Positions 34,777 to 44,100 of a DNA stretch of 64,000 nt are shown piece after piece. Position 1 is the first letter of the stretch. Each line of letters opens with the position of its first letter. The notes below the pieces were generated by a model, which made no database searches, was not told where the DNA came from, and worked only from the letters and a program-made list of their open reading frames with translations. A program made the translations under genes and the position numbers. This stretch comes from Deltaproteobacteria bacterium (GTDB lineage: Bacteria; Bdellovibrionota; Bdellovibrionia; Bdellovibrionales; JAMPXM01): NCBI GenBank assembly GCA_017302795.1, contig JAFLCB010000006.1, positions 62,001 through 126,000 on the forward strand, given 5' to 3'.

Positions 34777-36060
34777 TTAAGCTTCCTGCTTTTGACGGCT
34801 TCCAGCAAGTGCCCAGTTGATTTTTGCAGTCATCAACATAAAGGCCGACAGCGTCAGGAACAAGCTGATAGCGCCAATCAGTAGCGCAAAGTCCTCGCTA
34901 GAAAGCATCGTGTATATCAACGCCTTCACTCCGGCGATCACCGTGATTAAGACCAGTGATTGTTTAAATGTGGCCCCGATTGTCTTGAAGTAAATAAATA
35001 GCAGGCCCATGACCGCACAGCTTGCGACGGTGTAGGCCGTCAAAAATCCTGTTTGCTCTGAAACTGCAAGTAGGAGCACATAGAAAACGCTTAAGGGGAG
35101 TGTCATGAGCAGGTACTGCATAGCGTGAATTCGCATCGACCAAAGTGTTTCAATTAGGAAAAGCGCTGTAAGCACTAAAAGTGTTATGAGAAAGCTATAC
35201 TTCAATGCTCGTTCCGCTTGCGAGTAATGGTTGACCGGTGTCATGAAGCCTACCGAAATTCTTTGGTTCAGTTGCGGCTGGATCAATTTCCATCTCGCCG
35301 TGAAGCCAGCTTTAGAAATCGATTGATCTACCGGCAACTGGCCTTGAAAGCTTGGGTGTGGCCACCTCGAGGACATGTTTACTTCTAAAAGGTCGGCTTC
35401 GGTGCGAATGTCGAAGCCTTTGTGCCCATTAAGCTGGGCGTTCAGCTGAAACTTGATTTTTTCACCCGGAAGAAACGTCTTTTCTGGCAGGTTTAATACA
35501 AAACCTTCTGTCGTACGTTTCAGAGTCATCGGTTTGTCATTCAATTGGAATGCAAATTCGGAAATGGCCTCGCTGTGTTTGAAGCCGAGCTTTAGCTTTT
35601 GGGCAAATGGCGTTTGAATTTCTCGGTTTCCTTCGGGGATCAGGTCTTTCGGGATCTCAAATTCGCCGCGCATTTCTAGCTTGGCTTTGTAAATCGGGAT
35701 TTCAAAGATGCCGCGTTTTCGAGTTTCGAAGCTGTCGCTTGATGTGATCGTTAAATTTGCGGGAATCAAATTGAGAGAATGGTCTGTGCGAACTGTCGTT
35801 TTGTCTTTTTCTACGTAGTCCAAGTAGTGGTAGGGCAGTTCGAACGTCACGGCCCCCACTTCGTGCCAGGCGGCCCAACCATTTGTGACTGAACTAATTG
35901 CTTCTTCTTCGTATCTTTGACGATCCCGGATAAGCCCTTGAATCAGGCAGCCGGGAATCACCGAGCCCATCAGGAGCGTCGCGAGACCGATCAGTTTAAG
36001 TATCAGCGGGGAGCGATTGGACTTTTTCTTAGGGGTGTTCGACTCTGAGACAATGTTCAT
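34777..36060 (-). CDS. creD: Inner-membrane protein CreD
   Basis: The 427-residue protein has an N-terminal membrane segment (about 20-45), a long periplasmic domain (about 50-290) with an EVGAVTFELPYHYLDY stretch and FSHSEAISEFAF type motif, and five or six C-terminal membrane spans. This is the CreD architecture; CreD is an envelope-integrity protein induced by CreBC. It is the first gene of the operon; CGGAG precedes its ATG. I saw no classical cre-tag (TTCAC-N6-TTCAC) in the 175 bases upstream. Confidence 0.85.
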   Translation of the reverse strand: MNIVSESNTPKKKSNRSPLILKLIGLATLLMGSVIPGCLIQGLIRDRQRYEEEAISSVTNGWAAWHEVGAVTFELPYHYLDYVEKDKTTVRTDHSLNLIPANLTITSSDSFETRKRGIFEIPIYKAKLEMRGEFEIPKDLIPEGNREIQTPFAQKLKLGFKHSEAISEFAFQLNDKPMTLKRTTEGFVLNLPEKTFLPGEKIKFQLNAQLNGHKGFDIRTEADLLEVNMSSRWPHPSFQGQLPVDQSISKAGFTARWKLIQPQLNQRISVGFMTPVNHYSQAERALKYSFLITLLVLTALFLIETLWSMRIHAMQYLLMTLPLSVFYVLLLAVSEQTGFLTAYTVASCAVMGLLFIYFKTIGATFKQSLVLITVIAGVKALIYTMLSSEDFALLIGAISLFLTLSAFMLMTAKINWALAGSRQKQEA

Positions 36061-36236
36061 AGCTACTCCGTTTTGTTGTTAAGGAACACACCTAGGTTCC
36101 GACAGCCGTGTGAAAAAAAAATGAAGTGGTAGGGAAATTTCTGTGAAATCTCTTTAATTCGGGATTCAAAACGAATTCTGACATGCGTTTTAAACCTTCA
36201 TGATCAAGAACGTTATGCCTTCAAAGGAAGTACAAC

Positions 36237-36786
36237 GTGGGATTGGAAAAACATTTCGAATGGTTCATCTGGTCTAATCCGGTCACAATCTGGTGGGTGT
36301 TTTTGGGTACGCGTTTCGATCTTTTCTGCCACGTGCCGACGTACAAAGAATTGTGCTCTTCGATACTTGGTGGTCGAGCGTCTTTGTAGGACGAACGGTT
36401 GCGACCATTGCGGAACTGGCTTTTGTTGCGCAGTGGGCAATTGTGTTAAAGATGGTCGCTTCTGCTCTGCCAGATTTTGAAACTCAACATTCAAAAATAA
36501 GTTGGAATACGACTTGGGTCCTCAAAATTGCCGCGCTAATTGTGCCGATGATCGTGTTTGCCGAAGTGTGTTCTTGGTACGCTGTCATTACAACCAACTA
36601 CATCGGTAACTCTATCAGGAATCCACATGGGCGTTCACTCGCTGGCACGTCACTCATGACATACAAGAATGGCGTTCGGAAATCCCATGGAAGTCGCTGT
36701 ATTTTAGCGTCGCAGTTTGGGTGAGTCTGACACTATGCTATGTGCCGTCGGCACCCAACCGGCTACAAAAACATTTTCGCAAATAG
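36237..36786 (+). pseudogene. Membrane-protein gene interrupted by two frame changes
   Basis: Translation from a GTG at 36237 (preceded by AAGGAAG) gives KHFEWFIWSNPVTIWWVF and then loses homology-like sense. The second frame continues with YAFRSFLPRADVQRIVLFDTWW and carries four membrane spans, up to YIGNSI at 36617. From there the third frame reads ESTWAFTRW and runs to a stop at 36786. In the third segment one missing base (ATC-AGGAATCC) restores the frame. This suggests a decayed or sequencing-error gene for an aromatic-rich multi-span protein. I do not know its function. Confidence 0.6.
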
Positions 36787-36813
36787 TCGTAAGATCTATT
36801 CGAACAGGACAAA

Positions 36814-37242
36814 CTAATCGACGTGGCGGCTTTCGACTTTGGCGATTTTTCCCTCACGGACTTCAAACCAAACGATCCACCTTTCGACCATAAAGCCGGG
36901 AAGAATAAACCGAATTCGGTAGTCCAAATGCTTCCCAAGGGCGTCTCGAATTTCACGCACTCTTTGTGGGTAAGCCTTCCGCACTTCGGGAACGTGCAAC
37001 TCATTGTCATTCGCATAGATGGTTGAACCATCGACGGTTTGAAAATCAATTTCTTTGGCCCCCAGTTCGAGAGCTCTATCTAAAATTTTCTCTACGTTTC
37101 GTCCAAGTGCGTATTCAGCCTCAAGCTTGACGGCGTTTCTAGCGACATTGGACGAGTGGCGTGCGATCAATAACATAAAGCCGATGACTACAACGCCAAC
37201 TAGACCGGCGATCGAACCAAGCACAATCAGAACGACTCTCAT
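36814..37242 (-). CDS. Single-span membrane protein, unknown
   Basis: From the ATG at 37242 the 142-residue product has one hydrophobic segment (about 3-26) followed by a soluble domain that is mixed helix and strand, with a DFQTVDGSTIY segment and a C-terminus WFEVREGKIAKVES. It is divergent from the ankyrin gene downstream, and the two share a 54-base intergenic region. No family was recognised. Confidence 0.55.
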   Translation of the reverse strand: MRVVLIVLGSIAGLVGVVVIGFMLLIARHSSNVARNAVKLEAEYALGRNVEKILDRALELGAKEIDFQTVDGSTIYANDNELHVPEVRKAYPQRVREIRDALGKHLDYRIRFILPGFMVERWIVWFEVREGKIAKVESRHVD

Positions 37243-37296
37243 ACTAAAAAGTGTATACACCTCAGCATTTTGAAACAAGAATTAGAATGAGGCCGT

Positions 37297-37935
37297 ATGA
37301 ATCTTAAGAAAAGCGCCAAAGTTTTGATCGGTTTGCTGGGGCTATTTTCGTTGTTAGCCATTTTGATCTTTTTCGGTGGTTCTTACTGGTATGGTTGGAC
37401 TGAAAATCGAAATTTTGAAGCATTGAGGATAAAGTCGGCTTTGAATTGCCAGACTATGGCTACTCACTGCGCAATTCAGGCACAAGACAAAAAGCTGTTG
37501 GCGACTCTTCTTGTAGATGAGCGAACTCACACGCTAGTTGACGGATGGGGCTCCTCGGCGTTGCTGTTTGCTGTTGCAAATGAAAAATCAAACGAGACGG
37601 AGTTTGTCCAACTAGTACTTGAGGCTAAGATCAGTGTTCAGCTGGAAAATGAACAAGGAGATGATGCCCTCGCAGTCGCCTTGCGGTTAAAGAGGTTCGA
37701 TCTTGCCGAGCTACTGGTAAGAAATGGTGCCGAGCCCAATCGCCTGACCGGGCTCAAGGGCCAGAAACGACTGAATCGCCTTGGATCCGCGCTTCTCAGT
37801 GGTCAGCACGAGATCGTGACTTTTTTAATTGATCAGGGTGCTGACAAGAATATGAAGGACGAATTTGGGTACAGCTATTGCGAACGACTAAAACTTCATG
37901 GGCTGGAAGCAAGTTTCCCTCCTTGTGTCGATTAG
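37297..37935 (+). CDS. Membrane-anchored ankyrin-repeat protein
   Basis: The 212-residue protein has an N-terminal membrane segment (about 8-28) and then a solenoid of three to four ankyrin-like units, for example GDDALAVALRLKRFDLAELLVRNGAEPN and LGSALLSGQHEIVTFLIDQGADKN, both with the A/L-x-x-G-H/D pattern. Ankyrin repeats bind proteins. It is probably exposed to the periplasm or cytoplasm depending on orientation. Function unknown. The gap to the next gene (37936-38197) holds nothing I could identify. Confidence 0.7.
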   Translation: MNLKKSAKVLIGLLGLFSLLAILIFFGGSYWYGWTENRNFEALRIKSALNCQTMATHCAIQAQDKKLLATLLVDERTHTLVDGWGSSALLFAVANEKSNETEFVQLVLEAKISVQLENEQGDDALAVALRLKRFDLAELLVRNGAEPNRLTGLKGQKRLNRLGSALLSGQHEIVTFLIDQGADKNMKDEFGYSYCERLKLHGLEASFPPCVD

Positions 37936-38197
37936 GTCGATGGCCTGTAAAAAGGCGAGAGGCAGTGGCAAATTCTTTCCGTTGTTGAAACTTCTGCGCT
38001 TGAACCACTTCTCGAGATCAAACCTAGAGCCTAAATACGTCACCCCTCATCGAAACGACCTGGTCCGGTGTGTGCTTTACCGCCCGTCAACTTTCTTTAA
38101 TTAGTTTTCGGATAAAGCGACTGGTTCACTGATTCCGCTCAAAGGGTTGTAAATGAAGCACATGGCTGTGATGTCTTGGGGACTGATATAAGCTTGC

Positions 38198-39265
38198 ATG
38201 GCCATGGACACGGCTACAGCAAGCCAATTGAACTATGCATCTGCCTATGTGTCAGCGGCGCCGGTTCCGTTGTTCTCTCGCGAATCGACCTTACAAGTAA
38301 AAGTACGTACAGACTTTTCGTCTTTGATTGGGCGGCGTTATGGGTACGGAACCGACAAGCTAGCGAGACAGTTCCAGACCGTTTATTTGGAGTTGATTGG
38401 CCCAGAAGCGGAGCGCTTTTCAGGAATCACTCGTGCGCTCGTTTCGGGCCGCGGAGCTTTACGCGGAAACGAATGTCCGTTTCCACAATTGAAAATTGAA
38501 TTCGAAAAGCGACCCGGGCGAGATAGCTTTTTTCAAGGTATTAAAGAGTTGAAGATGGTCACACACTGCGGGGCGAGCGTCACTGGTCGAGGCGTCGATT
38601 TTAACGAGCTGGTGCGGATGGAATATCTGGTTTACAAAATCCGCCAGGCTGCATCCGATTTAAGTTTTCATGCACGGCTCTTAGAGGTGACCTACGAAGA
38701 TACCTCCGGTACGCTTGCGCCTTTTAAGAGCTACGCCATTTTTGTCGAAGACGTTTCCGATCTAGCGAAGCGAATGAATGCTGAGAGGGTTTACACTCCT
38801 GCCCAAGTTGAGGCCCGGCCCGAGTTATTGAACTTACTATTGTCCAATCTGAAGGACGTGGATCCCGTTCGCCGCGCACATCTACAGCTGTTTCAAGTCA
38901 TGATTGGGAATTACGACTACCATTGGGGGCACAATCTTAAAGGAATACTCGGTCCTTATGGTTTTGACCTCATTCCTTATGATTTTGATTATGCCGACAT
39001 TTTTGATAAGCCGATGCATGGTGGAGGCCTGTTTTTAGAGTCGGGACTCATGTCTTGTCCTTCCTCAGTCGAACTCACAGGTGTGGTGGCGGGAATATTG
39101 CGGCGTCGAGAGCAGGTGACGAACGTCGTTGCTAGAACGGACCTCATTAGTGAAGCAGCAAAGCAACTTGCCCTGGGATCATTAACAAGATTTTTTAAGG
39201 ACTTGAGTGCTGCCAAGATTCCAGACCGGGATAGTGCGGCGGGTGGCTGTTCAATTGATCAGTGA
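38198..39265 (+). CDS. CotH-like / atypical kinase candidate
   Basis: The 355-residue product follows the CotH order: a strand pair LKIEFEKRPG with FQGIKELKMVTH, a helix LVRMEYLVYKIRQAASDLSFHARLLEVTYED, an SYAIFVEDVSDLAKR segment equivalent to the CotH E-loop, then QVMIGNYDYHWGHNL (D-x-x-x-N type catalytic loop) and FDLIPYDFDYADIF (metal loop). CotH proteins phosphorylate extracellular proteins and share the protein-kinase fold. The active-site Asp/Asn residues appear present. It has no signal peptide, so an intracellular target is possible. Confidence 0.5.
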   Translation: MAMDTATASQLNYASAYVSAAPVPLFSRESTLQVKVRTDFSSLIGRRYGYGTDKLARQFQTVYLELIGPEAERFSGITRALVSGRGALRGNECPFPQLKIEFEKRPGRDSFFQGIKELKMVTHCGASVTGRGVDFNELVRMEYLVYKIRQAASDLSFHARLLEVTYEDTSGTLAPFKSYAIFVEDVSDLAKRMNAERVYTPAQVEARPELLNLLLSNLKDVDPVRRAHLQLFQVMIGNYDYHWGHNLKGILGPYGFDLIPYDFDYADIFDKPMHGGGLFLESGLMSCPSSVELTGVVAGILRRREQVTNVVARTDLISEAAKQLALGSLTRFFKDLSAAKIPDRDSAAGGCSIDQ

Positions 39266-39273
39266 GCTAATTG

Positions 39274-39756
39274 CTATTTTTCTCTAGTGTGCCAGCGATT
39301 CATCAGCTGACTGAGTTCATGCGGAGTCATTCCGTAGTTCGCGGGAAGTGCAGCTTCGTGCCCGTTGATGTTTTTCATAAATTCGGCAGCGGCTTTTTCG
39401 CCCTCAGATCGAGCTTTAAATTCTTCTGTCAGGTTAAAAGTCACCATCGAATTAAAACCGATTTTTCCAACGTTGAATCCTGTGACATCGCTCCATTTAT
39501 AGCGCTGCGTTCGAAACATTGCCTTAATTGTAAATCCCTCTGTATCTAAAACTAGCTCGCTTGCGCCCGGCAAAAGCTGCACGGCTGTGGCAAGGGCAAT
39601 GATCGAACAAACTGCACTCAGCATCAGCCCAGTGGACGAGTGATCTCTCTGATAAAGCCAGAGACCAATTGCCGCTGAAGCGACATTCCCAACAGTGATG
39701 GCGAGCGCTCGCGATTTGCCAGCTTTCAATACTTGCTTACGTTTTTGATCTAACAT
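39274..39756 (-). CDS. STM3941-like membrane protein
   Basis: The 160-residue product has two membrane segments (about 17-37 and 42-62) and then a soluble domain with ELVLDTEGFTIKAMF, RYKWSDVTGF and SMVTFNL, the arrangement seen in STM3941/PH-like small membrane proteins. Function is unknown. It is convergent with the CotH-like gene and divergent from the ICMT-type gene. Confidence 0.55.
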   Translation of the reverse strand: MLDQKRKQVLKAGKSRALAITVGNVASAAIGLWLYQRDHSSTGLMLSAVCSIIALATAVQLLPGASELVLDTEGFTIKAMFRTQRYKWSDVTGFNVGKIGFNSMVTFNLTEEFKARSEGEKAAAEFMKNINGHEAALPANYGMTPHELSQLMNRWHTREK

Positions 39757-39803
39757 CTTGTTTCTGGTCTTATTCTAGAAGAGTGCCCTTTGTCAGCATT
39801 GCT

Positions 39804-40844
39804 ATGTCTAAAGGAAAACTAGTCTTGAAGCCCATTGCCGTGTTTACGGTCTGCTTTTTAACTGCATTGCTACTCGGTGAGACGTGGATCCTCGTGCGCG
39901 GAGCAGAAACTTTTGGATTGGTATACCGCTTAGAGACCCATTATCTCGATCACCCCCACTTTTTCTGGTTAGCGCAGTCGTTTGTCTTTGGATTGATTGC
40001 CACCGCATGGTGGCACACTTTTTCAAGGGCAACTGCAGCCGTCAAATTTGTTACGGCGGTATCGGCGGTTTGGCTGGCCGTTCTTTTTGCGGCACTTCCA
40101 TGCTCACTTCTTTGGATGTTTTTTGAATATCGGCCGTTTGTCCTGCGTCCCGCACAGGTTTTTGATCTCCTGCCACAGGGTTTCGAGGCTGCGATAATTT
40201 TGTATATCACCTCGATCCCGTTGAATCTTGTCGGAACCGCGTTTGCAGTGGCTCTGCTTTTCTTTTTGCGTCAGTCGGTGCACGAAACAAGGCAGGTAAC
40301 AGGACACTCGCTGGCCTACTTTAAGCCGGCCCAGTCGACCTCAGTGCTTTGGAATCTGGTTAAGACACTCTGTCAGACAGTCGTCTTCTGGTTTTCGTTT
40401 CTCTATTTGATCCCACAGATTTTGCTCGCATTTGAGCGGTTCTTCGGTTTCCAGCCATTTCGATTTCCGGGTCAGGATACTTTGGCTTTTTTGGGATTTG
40501 TCGCAGCGAGCATTGGCGGACTGTGGAGTGGTGCGACCATGGCTGTTGTTGGACAAGGAACACCGCTTCCGTTTGATACTGCCGCGAAGCTAGTCGTGGC
40601 CGGTCCCTATAGGTTTGTTCGCAATCCGATGGCACTCTTCGGGTTGGCTCAAGGCCTATTTGTCGGAATTTTCTTGGGCTCCTATTTTATTTTTCCTTAT
40701 GTCTTTTTAGGTGGTTGGCTTTGGGGCACCTTTGTTCGTCCAGTGGAAGAAAACGAACTCAGATTTCGATTTGGCGCAGATTACGATGCCTATTGTCGTG
40801 AAGTTTCCTGTTGGCATTTTCGATTGAAAAAAAATAAAATTTAA
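39804..40844 (+). CDS. ICMT/PEMT-type membrane methyltransferase
   Basis: The ATG at 39804 is used; a GTG at 39783 would add seven residues. The roughly 346-residue protein has eight or so hydrophobic segments. The C-terminal GPYRFVRNPMALFG and PVEENELRFRFGADYDAYCREV are the conserved SAM-binding and active-site sequences of the isoprenylcysteine carboxyl methyltransferase superfamily. Known members methylate C-terminal prenyl-cysteine or small lipids; bacterial substrates are mostly unknown. It lies directly before a short gene whose product ends in Cys and a full ABC transporter. Confidence 0.8.
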   Translation: MSKGKLVLKPIAVFTVCFLTALLLGETWILVRGAETFGLVYRLETHYLDHPHFFWLAQSFVFGLIATAWWHTFSRATAAVKFVTAVSAVWLAVLFAALPCSLLWMFFEYRPFVLRPAQVFDLLPQGFEAAIILYITSIPLNLVGTAFAVALLFFLRQSVHETRQVTGHSLAYFKPAQSTSVLWNLVKTLCQTVVFWFSFLYLIPQILLAFERFFGFQPFRFPGQDTLAFLGFVAASIGGLWSGATMAVVGQGTPLPFDTAAKLVVAGPYRFVRNPMALFGLAQGLFVGIFLGSYFIFPYVFLGGWLWGTFVRPVEENELRFRFGADYDAYCREVSCWHFRLKKNKI

Positions 40845-40851
40845 ATTCCGC

Positions 40852-40881
40852 TTTACAAAAAGCCGAACTCCCTTTTATTCT
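40852..40881 (+). promoter_or_regulatory. Putative promoter for the short peptide gene
   Basis: TTTACA (40852-40857) and TATTCT (40876-40881) are separated by 18 bases and lie about 40 bases before the start codon. Both boxes are one to two mismatches from the sigma-70 consensus. Confidence 0.4.
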
Positions 40882-40922
40882 GGCATTCTCAATAAATGTT
40901 TTCACGGGAAAGGGGGCCACAC

Positions 40923-41021
40923 ATGATTTTGAAAAAATCGATTACTCAATCGACGAATCAAGCGACAAGTCAGTCGACAAATCAGTCAGCGATGGCTCTC
41001 CCTCGAAACGTTGCCTGCTGA
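40923..41021 (+). CDS. 32-residue peptide ending in Cys, possible precursor
   Basis: The ATG follows AAAGGGGG by six bases. The peptide begins MILKKSITQSTNQATSQSTN, with a repeated ST-N/S-Q pattern rich in Gln, Ser, Thr and Asn, and ends ALPRNVAC with a C-terminal Cys. It is neither hydrophobic nor a clear signal peptide. The gene lies between an ICMT-type methyltransferase and a full ABC exporter, the gene pair that processes and exports yeast a-factor. It may instead be a leader peptide controlling the ABC gene 141 bases downstream. It is too short to call with certainty. Confidence 0.45.
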   Translation: MILKKSITQSTNQATSQSTNQSAMALPRNVAC

Positions 41022-41162
41022 CGACTAGGTTTGTCCTCTCGTTGGTTTAAGTTTTTCACAACATATTTATTTTAAAGCTGCGGCATCGCTGAAGCTTAGT
41101 CTGACGCTGAGTCTGACGAGCATTCGATCGGTTCGGTCGCAGGGTGAGTTAGGAGTTTTTTT

Positions 41163-44100
41163 ATGTCTCTTCTGAGACGAATTGTAAATGTCATTGGCGA
41201 TCGGGTGTTTTTCGCGTGGTTAACACCGCTCTTGAAAACCGGCAGCGAGCGGAGTCTGGAAGTAGGTGACTTACCGGCATTACCTAGCGAGTTGGATCCC
41301 GAAACTTTGGTTTTGGACGAATCTAAAATCTCATGGGTAAGTGGCGTGTCTTTGCTTAAGACTTTGCTGATTGTTTCATCTAAGATTTGGGGACCTGCAC
41401 TCGGATTCTTTTTGCTTTTTGCGGTAATGAACCTACTTGGCCCCGTGTTGGTAAACAATTTTGTTAAAGCGATTCAGACCGGCTTTTCAACTTCGGCTGA
41501 GATGCAAGCTGCGATGATCTTGGCAGCTTTAGTTGGAACGACCGGCATCATTGGTGGCGTTGCAATACAACACTATTTTCTTTGGCATTTGAAATGGAAC
41601 CAAACTGTTACGAACATCGTGAACAAAAAGATTTTTTTTCACGCGCTGCGCTTGAGAAAAGGTGCGCGCGAAGCGACGCCCGTTGGCGATTTGGTCAATC
41701 ATTTGAGTTCCGATACCGAGGCAGTCGCTGATTTTGGCGGCGGCATGGCTGATCTCATCTACAGCATCGTGATGATTGTCGGGGCAATTGGCCTTCTGTT
41801 CTACTATTTGGGCGCGACAGCTTGGGTGGCCGTCATTCTTCTCGGCGTTCTTGCTCCTATGACCAAAAAAGTCAGCCGTGACTTCACTGCATTCGATGAA
41901 GACCTAATGAAGTGGCGCGATCGACGGGTGACTCTGATGTCACAAATCTTAACAGCGATACGACTGGTGAAACATTTTAACTGGGAAAAAAGCGTTTCTG
42001 AAGAGGTTGGAAAAGTTCGAGAGGCCGAACTACATTCGCGGGAACGATTGGCTCGCGCGGAGTTGTTAGTGACTTTGATCTACGTTGCAGTCGGCACCTT
42101 TGTGCTATTTGCTGTACTGGCAGTGCATTCGCTTCGCGGAGCGCGCTTCGATGCAGCATTGATATTCACGTGTGTAAGCTTGTTTGGGCTTCTTGAAGAT
42201 CCGTTTGCGCAAATCTCACGTGTGATCAGCACAATGATTACTGCTAAAGTTGGCGGAGAAAGAATTGCTGGATTTCTTCGGCTTCCGGTTGTCGACGAGG
42301 CGGCATTGCGAGTTGAGCGATCTATTGATCAAGGTGATAGCAAGCCAGACAAAGTCGAAGTTCATTACAAGAACTTGCACGTCCCCGCAGGGACATCACT
42401 TGCGGTCGTCGGCGGCGTCGGAAGTGGAAAATCGACGTTCCTTCATGTCTTGATGGGAGAAATGAGCGGATACTATTCGGGCCTTGAAATTCGTGGTGTG
42501 CCACGAAGTCGTCTGCGAATTGGGTACGTGTCTCAAGAGGCATTCATTTTGAATGGTACTCTTCTCGAAAATTTGGCATTCGGTCGCCAAGATATTTCTG
42601 AGTCCGAGTTATCGGAAGCCCTGCGGGCATCCTGTTTGGAAGAGGACTTGCGTTTGATGCCTGGAGGTTTGCAAACAGAAATTGGTGAAAAGGGAATCAA
42701 CTTATCGGGAGGTCAGCGCCAGCGCGTAAGTCTGGCTCGAACAATCCTACATCGCCCGAATCTTGTTATTCTAGATGATCCGCTTTCTGCAGTTGATAGC
42801 GCCACTGAAAAGGCACTAGTCGAAAATCTCCTTGATCGAAACGGACTCTGGAAAAACGTCACTCGAATTATGATCACGCATCGGCTTAGTCATTTGAAGG
42901 TTTTCGATCAAATCGGATTTTTGGCAAAAGGCGAATTTAGAGCGACAGGAAAGTTCGAAGAACTCGAAGCGATTTCTCCAGAATTTCGTAGCTACCTAGA
43001 AGAATATGCCTTTTCGCAGAGCCACGGGACTCCTTCAGAAGGGAAATCAGAGTCAATGGCAGCCACGGTCGTGCAGGTTTCCGGCCACGAGCGGGTTACT
43101 GAGGACGAAGATCGTGGCTATGGTGCCGTGGCGACAGGCATGTATCGTCACTACCTCGAAGCCTTAGGGGGCGAGAACCTGCGTCTGCGGCCTTGGGTGC
43201 TGTTCGCGCTGGCGATTGCCGCCATGAGCTTAACGGGACTTCCGCTTTTGCAAAAGACTTGGCTTGCGTATGTATCTGACGCGCTCAATGAAACCACTTT
43301 GGCTGGGGGTCCAACAGGCCTCAGCTACGTCCGAAATCTAGCAAGTCAGCCAATGTCTGCAATCTACATCTATGGAGCGATCGGCTTACTGGTCATGGGT
43401 GGAACATTACTAGCGGATTTGTTTTGGCTAAAGCGCGGACTTGCCGCCGGACGAATGATTCATGACAAGATGTTGAAATCTGTTTTAGGTACGAAAGTTC
43501 GCTTTTTCGATTCGACTCCTGTCGGCCGAACTCTCCAGCGATTCTCACGCGATCTTGAAGCTGTCGACATCCATTTGCGATGGTCCTTCGAACATTCGAT
43601 AAAGTGCTTTGCACAAGTGTTGCTGACGCTATTGCTGATAGTTTCGGTATTGCCATTTGTTGTCATAGTGATGGTTCCGGTTTTTCGAGTTTATTACTTC
43701 ATGCAAAAAACCTATCGGGCTAGCTCGCGCGAGGCAAAACGTCTTGATTCGATTTCGCGTTCGCCTCGCTACGCTCACTTTAAAGAAACCCTGCAAGGGC
43801 TTGTGGTAATTCGCTCCTTTGACAAGAAGGACTGGTTCACGGATGAGTTCTTTAAACGGCTTCGGCACAATCAGCGGATGTTCTACGGAAACTACATGAT
43901 CAATCGCTGGTTTTCGTCGCGAATTCCCGTTGTAGGGGGATTGATCTCTATTGCAACTGCAGTGTCGATCGTCATCGCTGTTAAATATGGCTCACTTTCT
44001 CCGGGCGTCGCAGGTTTGGTAACTGTTTACTCGTTGAGCTTCTGGGGCGTATTGAATTGGGGGATTCGAATCTGGGCCGAAGTTGAAAGCCGCATGACAA

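Noticed and set aside
36061-36236. A cre-tag (TTCAC-N6-TTCAC) before creD
   Set aside because: TTCAC words are present but spaced about 30 bases apart, not six.
40341-40635. Minus-strand frames inside the ICMT-type gene
   Set aside because: They are antisense to a convincing membrane methyltransferase and have no start signal.
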